Below, piece after piece: positions 41,030 through 48,741 of a DNA stretch of 64,000 nucleotides; the first letter of the stretch is position 1, and each line of letters starts with the position of its first letter. The position numbers and the translations under genes were made by a program. The stretch is from Nonomuraea longispora. Lineage in GTDB: Bacteria > Actinomycetota > Actinomycetes > Streptosporangiales > Streptosporangiaceae. The DNA lies in the NCBI RefSeq assembly GCF_004348345.1, contig NZ_SMJZ01000010.1, forward strand, positions 1 to 64,000, read 5' to 3'. The notes below the pieces were generated by a model that had not been told where the DNA came from, searched no databases, and saw only the letters and a list, made by a program, of their open reading frames with translations.

Positions 41030-41994
41030 CCGCCACGTCACCGGTCCTGCGTGCCGCGAACCTGTCCCGGTCGTTCCGGGTGCGGGGCACCGGGCAGGAG
41101 GTGCGGGCCCTGCGCGGGGTGGACCTGACGGTTCCGGCGGGGTCGGCCGTCGGGCTGGTCGGCGAGAGCGGCAGCGGCAAGTCGACGTTCGCCAGGATCG
41201 TCGCCGGCCTGCTGCAGCCGAGCTCCGGCGAGCTGGAGCTGATGGGCACGGGCGTCGCCGGCCTGCCGGAACGGCGCAGGCGCAGGCTCGCCGCCCCGAT
41301 CCAGATGATCTTCCAGAATCCGCGGGCCTCTCTCAACCCGCGGCTGCCCGTGCACCGATGCGTCGCCGAACCGCTCCTGGCTCAGGGCGTGCGCCCGGCC
41401 AGGCAGGAGGTCCTCGGCCTGCTCGACCGGGTGGGCCTGCCCGCCCGGGTCGCGGACCTGCACGCGCACGAGCTGTCCGGCGGGCAGTGCCAGCGGGTGG
41501 CCATCGCGCGGGCCGTCGCGGGGCGGCCCGCGCTCATCGTCGCCGACGAACCGGTCTCGGCGCTCGACGTCTCCGTGCAGGCCCTGGTGCTCAACCTGCT
41601 CAAGGACATCCAGGAGGAGTCCGGCACGTCCTTCCTCTTCATCAGTCACGACCTCGGCGTCGTGCGCTTCTTCTGCGACGAGGTCAACGTGCTGTACCTG
41701 GGCCAGATCGTCGAGCGCGGCGACGCGGAGAGCGTCTTCGCCGACCCGCGGCACCCGTACACCGAGGCTCTGGCCTCGGCGGTCCCGGACGTCTCGGACG
41801 TGCCGGACGGCTCGGGGGCGGACCGGTCGCGGCGCATCGTCCTGAACGGGGAACCGCCGCGACCCGAGCAGCCGCCGCCGGGCTGCGCCTTCCACACGCG
41901 CTGTCACCGCCGGATCGGCCCGATCTGCGACGAGACGGCGCCGGAGCTCCTGCCGACCGCGACCGGCCTCACCCGCTGCCACCTGCGGGCCTGA
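41026..41994 (+). CDS. Oligopeptide ABC ATPase (OppF class)
   Basis: The 322-residue ATPase has Walker [10 protein letters not shown], the Q-loop IFQNPRASLNPRL, signature [14 protein letters not shown], Walker B LIVADEPVSALD, and the Cys-containing C-terminal block GCAFHTRCHRRIGPIC. The GTG start overlaps the previous stop; GGAGGAG precedes it. Last gene of the importer operon. Confidence 0.93.
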   Translation: MTATSPVLRAANLSRSFRVRGTGQEVRALRGVDLTVPAGSAVGLVGESGSGKSTFARIVAGLLQPSSGELELMGTGVAGLPERRRRRLAAPIQMIFQNPRASLNPRLPVHRCVAEPLLAQGVRPARQEVLGLLDRVGLPARVADLHAHELSGGQCQRVAIARAVAGRPALIVADEPVSALDVSVQALVLNLLKDIQEESGTSFLFISHDLGVVRFFCDEVNVLYLGQIVERGDAESVFADPRHPYTEALASAVPDVSDVPDGSGADRSRRIVLNGEPPRPEQPPPGCAFHTRCHRRIGPICDETAPELLPTATGLTRCHLRA

Positions 41995-42147
41995 CCCGCC
42001 CAGGAGTGACAGGTGCACAGCCCGGTGCTTGAGCGTACGCATGGTTTCCCTCCTTGGGAGTCGTGTGCTGACGGGGCCCGTCGTCGGCCGGAACGTTGTT
42101 CTGCTCCCCGCAGAGGTCCATGGAGGGCGTGTGCTCTTCAGCACAGG

Positions 42148-42193
42148 GTTCACAGGCGTGATTCACCTGGGGTTCACTGCGTCCCCCTAGCTT
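42148..42193 (+). promoter_or_regulatory. PHO-box-like promoter of the sulfotransferase gene
   Basis: Three GTTCAC-type units lie in a row: GTTCACAGGCG (42148-42158), ATTCACCTGGG (42161-42171) and GTTCACTGCGT (42172-42182). The last two are exactly 11 bp apart, as in Streptomyces PhoP sites, and the middle one fits the known unit G(G/T)TCAYYYR(G/C)G at ten of eleven positions. A TAGCTT -10 (42188-42193) puts the transcript start at about 42200, so the mRNA would be nearly leaderless. Binding by PhoP is inference. Confidence 0.5.
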
Positions 42194-42201
42194 GTAGCCC
42201 C

Positions 42202-43089
42202 ATGAACTGGAGGTACCGCGCCAACGCCACGCTCGAAGGCCTGACGGGATACACGTTGACGCGCCGCATGCGCAAGGAGGCGCCGAAACCGCCGCCCAAG
42301 CCGCCGCTGGAGTCGAAGCGGCTGCCGGGCGACGCCGTACGCCCGCCCGTCGACGGCGCTCATGACCGGTTGCTGCGCGCGCCGGTCTTCCTGCTGTCGT
42401 CCGTACGGTCGGGCTCCACGCTGCTGCGCGTCATGCTGAACAGCCACTCGCGCATCCACTCGCCGATCGAGACGCACTTCAGGCGGGTGACCGTCGGCCT
42501 CGGCACCGATCCCGTACGGCAGGCCATGGATCTGCTCGGCCACACCCACAGCGACATCGAGCACATCGTCTGGGACCGGCTGCTGCACAGGGAGCTCAGC
42601 CGCAGCGGCAAGCAGGTCCTGGCGGAGAAGACGCCGAGCAACGTGTTCGCCTGGCGGCGGATCTCGACCTGCTGGCCGGACGCGCGTTTCGTGTTCCTGC
42701 TGCGTCACCCGATGTCGATCGTGCAGTCCTGGCACGAGGCGGACCCGCCCAAGCGGCCCATGGAGGAGGCCGTGCCTCGCACGCTGAGTTACATGACCTA
42801 CCTGCAGGAGGCCCGCACCCATCTGGAGGGACTGACGCTGCGCTACGAGAACCTGGTCGCCGACCCCGAGGCGGAGCTGCGCCGGCTCTGCGCGTTCCTG
42901 GACGTCGCGTACGAGCCCGCCATGCTGTCCTACGGCGACAAGGACCACGGCGCCTTCGTCAAGGGCATCGGCGACTGGCGCGACAAGATCCGGGCCGGCA
43001 CGGTCGTCGCCGCCCGGCCCCTGCCCGAGGCCGGGGAGATCCCGGAGGCCCTGCACGAGATCTGCCGCCAGTGGGACTATCTCCGGTGA
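42202..43089 (+). CDS. PAPS-dependent sulfotransferase family protein
   Basis: The 295-residue protein has the two PAPS-binding motifs of sulfotransferases: the 5'-phosphosulfate loop LLSSVRSGSTLLRVML (about 61-76) and the 3'-phosphate segment RFVFLLRHPMSIVQSW (about 165-180). A Lys/Arg/Pro-rich N-terminus (residues 20-45) precedes the domain; there is no signal peptide. It would move sulfate from PAPS to an unknown acceptor such as a lipid, sugar or peptide. No Shine-Dalgarno sequence precedes the ATG, in line with the promoter placement. A Tat-exported sulfatase follows 81 bp later. Confidence 0.85.
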   Translation: MNWRYRANATLEGLTGYTLTRRMRKEAPKPPPKPPLESKRLPGDAVRPPVDGAHDRLLRAPVFLLSSVRSGSTLLRVMLNSHSRIHSPIETHFRRVTVGLGTDPVRQAMDLLGHTHSDIEHIVWDRLLHRELSRSGKQVLAEKTPSNVFAWRRISTCWPDARFVFLLRHPMSIVQSWHEADPPKRPMEEAVPRTLSYMTYLQEARTHLEGLTLRYENLVADPEAELRRLCAFLDVAYEPAMLSYGDKDHGAFVKGIGDWRDKIRAGTVVAARPLPEAGEIPEALHEICRQWDYLR

Positions 43090-43170
43090 GTGACTATTCT
43101 CACCGTCGCGGATGCCATGCTGTGACAGAGTTCGCCGGTGATTTGCCCGCCGTTCCCCGCAACCTCCGAT

Positions 43171-44841
43171 ATGTTGCCCTTCGTGATCAACGGGCTTTCC
43201 CGCCGCACCCTGGTCGCCGGAACTCTCGGCGGCCTCGCCGCTCCCTCAGTGGCCTCCCTAGCGGCCCCCTCAGCGGCCGGCGCCACCGCCGTCCGCGGCC
43301 GCATTCCCTCGCGGCCCAACATCGTGCTCATTCTGGCCGACGACCTCGGATGGGGTGAGATCGGCAGCCAGGGGCAGCGCAAGATCCACACTCCGAACCT
43401 GGACCGGATGGCCGGCGAAGGCGTGCGCTTCGCGACCGCGTACTCGGGGGCGCCGCTGTGCGCGCCGTCACGCTGCGCACTGTTGACCGGGCTGCACGCG
43501 GGCCACGGAACCGTACGCGACAACCCCGAGGGCGGGCCACAACTTTCGCTGACCGACGCCGACCTGACCTTCGCCGAACTGCTGCGGCTGTCCGGCTACC
43601 GGACGGCCTGCATCGGCAAGTGGGGGTTCGGCCCGGAGGCACCCCATCAGGCCTCCCATCCGAACGTGCGCGGGTTCGACGAGTTCTTCGGCTACATCAC
43701 CCACCGGCACGCCCACCGCTACTTCCCGTCGTACCTGTGGCACAACGACAAGAAGGTGTCCATCCCCGGCGGGTCGTACGCGCCGCACCTGTTCCGGGAG
43801 AGGGCCACCGAGTTCATCGCCCAGGGCGGCGACGACCCGTTCCTGCTCTACTACGCCAGCAACCTGCCGCACTCGCCCAGCGCGATCCCCGGCGACGCGG
43901 GCGTCTACGAGAAGGAGCCGTGGAGCGATCCGAACCGCCGCCACGCCGCCCAGGTGACACGGCTCGACACCGACGTCGCCGCCCTGCTGCGGGCGCTGCG
44001 GGACGCGGGCGTCGCCGAACGCACGCTCGTGCTGTTCACCAGCGACAACGGCCCCCACCGGGAGAAGGGCGTGACGCCCAGGCTGTTCAACTCCAACGGC
44101 CCGTACCGCGCCGACAAGCGCGACGTGTACGAGGGCGGCATCCGGGTGCCGCTGATCGCCTGGTCGCCCGGGTTACGCCACCGCGTCGAGCGGCAGCCGG
44201 TCGCCTTCTGGGACGTGCTGCCGACCTTCGCGGACCTGGCCGAGGTGCCGGTGCCCGCCCACCTCGACGGGCGGTCCTTCCGCGGCCTGCTCACCGGCGG
44301 GAGCGCGCCCAAGCACCACCACCTGGTGTGGAACCGGCCGCGCAAGGCCCAGGCCATCCGGCGCGGCCGGTGGAAGGCGGTCCGGTTCGCCCCGAACATC
44401 GCGGGGGCCGGGCCCGAGGGCCGGGTCGAGCTCTACGACCTGTCCGCCGACCCCGGCGAGAAGCTCGACCTGGCGGCGGACCGTCCCGAGCTGGCCGCCG
44501 AGCTGCTGGCCACGCTCGACGCGTCGATCGGGCCGGACCCGCGCACCCCGTACGGACTGCGCACGGAGCTCACGGACGATCAGGTCATCGTCACCCTGCA
44601 CAACGGCTCGTCCCGCGCCTGGCGCGGGGTCGAGCTGGGCCTCGACGGGCCGCGCAAACGGCGGGCGCACCGGGTGCCGCGGCTGGAGCCGGGCGCGGCG
44701 ATCACGGTCGGCTTCCCGCTGCCCGCCAGGCGCGGCCGCATCGTGGCGCGCGCCGCCTTCACCCACGGCGGCCGGCGGCACGTCTTCCGCGCCAGGCACG
44801 TCAGGCGCACGGACGCGGCCGCGCTCCAGCACGTCCGGTGA
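43171..44841 (+). CDS. Tat-exported sulfatase
   Basis: The 556-residue hydrolase belongs to the type I sulfatase/alkaline phosphatase superfamily. A twin-arginine leader (LSRRTLVAGTLGGLAAP) is followed by metal-ligand segment NIVLILADDLGWGE and the sulfatase signature CAPSR (97-101), where Cys97 would become formylglycine and accept the sulfate ester. HRHAHRYFPSY and FTSDNGPHREKG carry further active-site residues. It should act outside the cell or at the membrane. Start is uncertain: ATG 43171, GTG 43138 and GTG 43183 all lack a good ribosome site; the last gives the tidiest Tat leader. Formylglycine-generating enzyme is not coded here. Confidence 0.9.
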   Translation: MLPFVINGLSRRTLVAGTLGGLAAPSVASLAAPSAAGATAVRGRIPSRPNIVLILADDLGWGEIGSQGQRKIHTPNLDRMAGEGVRFATAYSGAPLCAPSRCALLTGLHAGHGTVRDNPEGGPQLSLTDADLTFAELLRLSGYRTACIGKWGFGPEAPHQASHPNVRGFDEFFGYITHRHAHRYFPSYLWHNDKKVSIPGGSYAPHLFRERATEFIAQGGDDPFLLYYASNLPHSPSAIPGDAGVYEKEPWSDPNRRHAAQVTRLDTDVAALLRALRDAGVAERTLVLFTSDNGPHREKGVTPRLFNSNGPYRADKRDVYEGGIRVPLIAWSPGLRHRVERQPVAFWDVLPTFADLAEVPVPAHLDGRSFRGLLTGGSAPKHHHLVWNRPRKAQAIRRGRWKAVRFAPNIAGAGPEGRVELYDLSADPGEKLDLAADRPELAAELLATLDASIGPDPRTPYGLRTELTDDQVIVTLHNGSSRAWRGVELGLDGPRKRRAHRVPRLEPGAAITVGFPLPARRGRIVARAAFTHGGRRHVFRARHVRRTDAAALQHVR

Positions 44842-44862
44842 GCGCCACGCCCTGACACGACG

Positions 44863-44890
44863 GGGGGAGGACCGTGCGAGGCCCTCCCCC
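44863..44890. terminator. Bidirectional terminator
   Basis: GGGGGAGG pairs with CCTCCCCC around a 12-nt loop, between the convergent sulfatase and S8 protease genes. Confidence 0.7.
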
Positions 44891-44908
44891 TTCTCCGCGC
44901 CGGGACGG

Positions 44909-47900
44909 TCAGCGCGTGGCGTAGGCGCGGATCACCTCCTGCGCCAGGGTGTTGCCGTTGACGTCGGAGGCGTTCAGCCGCAGCGAGACGAACCCGGACG
45001 GCGAACGGCCGAGGGTCGTCTCGTACCTGCGCTTGCCCTTGTCCCGCAGCCGGGCGGGCTTCCAGGTGGCGCCGTCGTCGTACGACACCTCCAGCGACAC
45101 GTCCTTGATCGCGCTCTGCTCCGCGCCCTCCTGGTGGCGGAGGGACAGCTCCAGCTTCCGCGACCTGGCCCGGTTCCTCAGGTCGACCGGCGCGTCGAAC
45201 GTGGCCAGCAACAGCGGGATCACCGTCGCCTCCGCGGCCCGCTCGGAGCCGAAGGTCCACACCCCCTTGGTACGGGTGGACAACTTCGCCCAGCCGGCCT
45301 CGTTGGCGAGGTCGTACTCGATGCGGTACTCCGACTTCTCCGGGGAGAGCGTGCCCGACCCCGAGGGCAGGTAATTCGTCTGCCACAGGAGCGTGTCGCC
45401 CTGGTAGAGCCTGAAGTCGGTCTTCATGCCGTGCTCGAACTTGCTGGTGTACGTGTCGCCGTAGTTGCCGGCGGCGTCCACGAAGCCCTGCATGGACACC
45501 AACAGCTTGTCGCCCTCCCGGCGCACCGGGTTGCGCGGGTTGACGCCCGGCAGCAGCGGCTGCTTGAACACCGAGCGGCCGACCCGCTCGCCCGCCTCGT
45601 ACGGCCGCAGGTCCGGCGACGACAGGCTGATGCGCGGCGTGTCCGGGTGCGGCCACATGGTGTTGTAGTGCCGCTCGGGAACCCCGGCCGACGTGGACCA
45701 GCGCAGGTCGGGCCCGGGGGTGACGTACTCGGTCCGGGTGCGCGGCGCCTTGGCCATGGGATGGTTCGTGCTGATCGACGAGGTGTCCCAGGGCTGGAAG
45801 ACGAACCTGGCCTCGTTGACCATCACGTCGTCGGCGAGCTGGGTGTGGAAGTCCGTGTCGATCCTGGCCAGCGACCTCGCCCTGACGACGTAGCGCAGCT
45901 TGTCCCGCACCCCGCCCTTCTCCCGCAAGAACAGGTGGTAGGCGTACGGGCTGGCCACGACGCCCTTGGCCACGATGGGCACGGGCAGCCTGCGCAGCCG
46001 CTCGACCAGCTTCAGCCCTTGCTCCTGCGTCAGCCGCACGGTCGGGACGACGAGCTTGACGCCGTTGCCGCCGGTGGTGACGTCGTGGCCCGGCTGGTCG
46101 CTGTAGACGGCCACCATCTTCGCCCCGGCGGCCGCGGCCGCGTTGGACTGCGTGGATACCGGCACCCCGGGAGTGCGGCGGATGACGGCGAGCTTGCCGC
46201 GCAGGTCGCGGGCCTTGATCTCGCCGGGTGAGCCGCGTCCCACGTCCACCGCCATGAGCAGCCTGGTGCCGTCCAGGCGCGGGTACTCGGTGGCGAAGTC
46301 GCTGAACTGGACCGGGTTCACGTACTGGGGATCGAGTTCGAGCCCGAGGGTGGTCAGGGTGATCTCGGGGGCGGTCAGCCGCCACCGGGTCGAGACGACG
46401 AACGTGCCTTTGGTGACCTTCTTCGTGGGCTGGACGAACAGCCGCTCCTCGACCTGGCCTCCGGGTGAGATGGTGGTGCCGCCGCGCAGCGCGGTGCCCC
46501 GCTCCCCCGCTCGATACCACATGAGCGCGGCGGCCGAGCCGGTGTTCCGCTTCGTCCTGTGGTCGGGCGTCTCGACCTTGACCTCGACGGCCTTGCGGGC
46601 GTCCAGCACGACCTCGGTGTCCTCGCTGATCGTCATTTCGGGGTCGCCGAGCAGGCTCTCGTTGAGCGGCGTGCCCTTGGCCGTGCTGTCCTGGCCGGCC
46701 GGCATGGTGAAGATGTGACCGAGCACCGAGTACGTGCCGGGTTCGACGAGCAGGCAGGTGCCCTTGCCGTACTTCTGGTCGGTGCACGGCTGCGCGGGCT
46801 CGCCGGGGAGCACGCGGCCGACCAGGGTGCCCTGGTCCAGGTTGAGCACGGTGAAGCCGCCGCGGCCCGGCCGTCCGTCGCGGGCGATGCCGCGTACGCG
46901 CAGCTCGACGCGCTTCTTCTCGACGTCGGCGGTCAGCAGCGTGCGCACGGGCGGACCGCCCGCGACCGCGGCCGTCAGCTCCTCGCGTACGAGGCCCGGC
47001 TCGTCCGCCTTGAGCGTGACCTTGGCCTCGGCCGTCCCGGACGCCGGCACGGTGAGGCGGGCCGGCTCGACGGCGAACGCGCCGCCGCTCGACAGGTCCA
47101 GCTCCGCGGGCTCCTGCCCGAGATTGTGGTACGTGACGGTGAGGCTCTTCTCCTCGCCGGGGGCGAGCCTGCCGAAGCCGACCGAGCCCGCCGAGGCGGC
47201 GACCGGGTTCTTCAGCGCCGCGGCCACGTCGATCCTGCCCGCGCCCTGCGCGTCGACCGGGATGTCCCGCCCGGGGTCGGCGGTGGCCATGAGCAGCGAC
47301 TTCAGCTCGCCTCCGGTGACGCCGGGGCGGGCCTGCCGCAGCAGCGCCGCCGCGCCCGCGACGTGCGGGGTGGCCATGGAGGTGCCGGACATCGCGACGT
47401 GGCCGCCGCCGGGCCTGGCGGCGGAGATGTCCACGCCCGGCGCGGTCACGTCGGGCTTGACGGCCTGGTCGGCGACGATCGGGCCCCTGCTGGAGAAGCC
47501 GGCCAGCCGGTCCTCACGGTCGACGGCCCCCACGGTCAGCGCCTCGGGCGCGTCGCCGGGGGCGCCCACGCACGAGTCGCAACCGTCGTTGCCCGCGGCC
47601 ACCACGAACAACGTCCCGTACTGCTCGCTCAGCCGGGAGAGCGCGGCGGTCAGCGGGCCGCCCGCCTCGGAGCTGCCCAGGCTCATGTTGACGATCGCGG
47701 CGCGCTGCTCCCCGGCCGCCCACTCCATGCCGTCGATGATCCACGACAGTTGCCCGAAGCCGTCACCGCCCAGGACCCGGCCGTTCAGCAGGGTGGCGCC
47801 GGGCGCCACGCCCTTGGCGCCGCCGTCCGTGCCGCCGTCCGTGCCGGCGCCCGCGATGGTGCTCGCGACGTGGGTGCCGTGGCCGTGCGGGTCGCCCGTG

Positions 47901-48676
47901 ACGTCCTCTCCGGTGAAGTCGCGCCGGCCGGCGACCTTGCCCGCGAGGTCGGGGTGCGCGGCGTCGACTCCGGTGTCGAGCACGGCGACGGTGGTGCCGG
48001 AGCCGTCGTACCCGCCGGCCCAGGCCTCGGGCGCGCCGATCTGCGGCACGCTGCGCTCCAGGACGGGCTTCACCCTGCGGTCCAGCCAGATCTTCGACAC
48101 GCCCGCCAGCGGCCCGGCTGCGCGGGCGTCCGGGCCGGCCAGCTTGGCCAGTTCGGCGCCGAACGCCGCCGCGTCCGGCTCGGCCACCGACACGCCGGTC
48201 CCGCCGATGCTCTCCAGCGTGCGGAGCTGCTTCACCGACGGCACCGCCGCCTTGGGGGCGTTGCCCGCGTAGGTGAAGATCAGCGGGATGGCGTCGTCGT
48301 AGCCCTGCTCGGCCAGCGCCGTCACGTTGAACAGCGCGCTGTCGAGCCGCTCCGGCACGAGCGAGGCGACGTCGTCGGGGATGACGCTCAGCTGCCCGCC
48401 GGTCTCCAGCACCTGGAACGTCGGCACCGAGCCGTCCGCCCGCGGCGCGGGGGTGACCGCCACGGTTCTGTGCTCGCCGTCCACGGCACGCACGCGCACC
48501 TGATCACCGGTGACCAGCGTGATCTCGTCGCTCGCCGCATCACTCGTGAACTCCACGGGCGGCGCGGCGGTCGCGTACGCGCCGGGGGCCGACAACAGCG
48601 AGGCGGTCATGGCCGCCGTGGCGGCCATGACCGTCCCCCGCCGCCCATGTCTCAAGCGCCCTAACCCATGCAGCAT
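44909..48676 (-). CDS. Large secreted S8 subtilisin-like protease
   Basis: The 1255-residue exported protease has a signal peptide (residues about 1-37), a long propeptide to about 205, and the S8 triad Asp234 (VAVLDTGVD), His266 (HGHGTHVAST) and Ser433 (SGTSMATPHVAG) with the oxyanion segment AAGNDGC. After about 470 come beta-sandwich domains (LTVTYHNLGQEPAELDLSSG) and a PA-like insert (NAAAAAGAKMVAVYSDQPG), ending in an Ig-like wall/substrate domain. It would cut proteins outside the cell. ATG 48676 has GGAGG six bases upstream; an upstream in-frame ATG (48703) sits in a hairpin. It follows GH85 by 65 bp and may share its transcript. Confidence 0.92.
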   Translation of the reverse strand: MLHGLGRLRHGRRGTVMAATAAMTASLLSAPGAYATAAPPVEFTSDAASDEITLVTGDQVRVRAVDGEHRTVAVTPAPRADGSVPTFQVLETGGQLSVIPDDVASLVPERLDSALFNVTALAEQGYDDAIPLIFTYAGNAPKAAVPSVKQLRTLESIGGTGVSVAEPDAAAFGAELAKLAGPDARAAGPLAGVSKIWLDRRVKPVLERSVPQIGAPEAWAGGYDGSGTTVAVLDTGVDAAHPDLAGKVAGRRDFTGEDVTGDPHGHGTHVASTIAGAGTDGGTDGGAKGVAPGATLLNGRVLGGDGFGQLSWIIDGMEWAAGEQRAAIVNMSLGSSEAGGPLTAALSRLSEQYGTLFVVAAGNDGCDSCVGAPGDAPEALTVGAVDREDRLAGFSSRGPIVADQAVKPDVTAPGVDISAARPGGGHVAMSGTSMATPHVAGAAALLRQARPGVTGGELKSLLMATADPGRDIPVDAQGAGRIDVAAALKNPVAASAGSVGFGRLAPGEEKSLTVTYHNLGQEPAELDLSSGGAFAVEPARLTVPASGTAEAKVTLKADEPGLVREELTAAVAGGPPVRTLLTADVEKKRVELRVRGIARDGRPGRGGFTVLNLDQGTLVGRVLPGEPAQPCTDQKYGKGTCLLVEPGTYSVLGHIFTMPAGQDSTAKGTPLNESLLGDPEMTISEDTEVVLDARKAVEVKVETPDHRTKRNTGSAAALMWYRAGERGTALRGGTTISPGGQVEERLFVQPTKKVTKGTFVVSTRWRLTAPEITLTTLGLELDPQYVNPVQFSDFATEYPRLDGTRLLMAVDVGRGSPGEIKARDLRGKLAVIRRTPGVPVSTQSNAAAAAGAKMVAVYSDQPGHDVTTGGNGVKLVVPTVRLTQEQGLKLVERLRRLPVPIVAKGVVASPYAYHLFLREKGGVRDKLRYVVRARSLARIDTDFHTQLADDVMVNEARFVFQPWDTSSISTNHPMAKAPRTRTEYVTPGPDLRWSTSAGVPERHYNTMWPHPDTPRISLSSPDLRPYEAGERVGRSVFKQPLLPGVNPRNPVRREGDKLLVSMQGFVDAAGNYGDTYTSKFEHGMKTDFRLYQGDTLLWQTNYLPSGSGTLSPEKSEYRIEYDLANEAGWAKLSTRTKGVWTFGSERAAEATVIPLLLATFDAPVDLRNRARSRKLELSLRHQEGAEQSAIKDVSLEVSYDDGATWKPARLRDKGKRRYETTLGRSPSGFVSLRLNASDVNGNTLAQEVIRAYATR
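48604..48633 (-). other. Strong hairpin inside the 5' coding region of the S8 gene
   Basis: A perfect 14-bp inverted repeat with a 2-nt loop (CGGTCATGGCCGCC and its complement) lies at codons 15-25 of the protease, within the signal peptide (MAATAAM). Such a stable stem so near the start could slow ribosomes or act as a control element; it may also just reflect Ala/Met codon choice. Confidence 0.6.
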
Positions 48677-48688
48677 GAACGTCCTCCA

Positions 48689-48717
48689 GAAGTCGGTAAG
48701 CACGAATACCCGACTTC
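48689..48717 (-). promoter_or_regulatory. Inverted repeat directly upstream of the S8 ribosome site
   Basis: GAAGTCGG-N13-CCGACTTC forms a perfect 8-bp stem that ends right before the GGAGG of the protease. It could be an operator, an mRNA leader stem, or a weak terminator of GH85. Confidence 0.5.
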
Positions 48718-48741
48718 CTAGCCGCCCTGAGCTGGCGCTGT

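Noticed and set aside
47815-47850. Short repeat coding GTDGGTDGG in the S8 protease
   Set aside because: A simple codon-level duplication in a surface loop near the catalytic His; not a separate element.
46559-48664. Plus-strand open frame of about 700 codons opposite the S8 protease
   Set aside because: Same antisense artefact; no ribosome site, and the protease on the other strand has a full catalytic triad.
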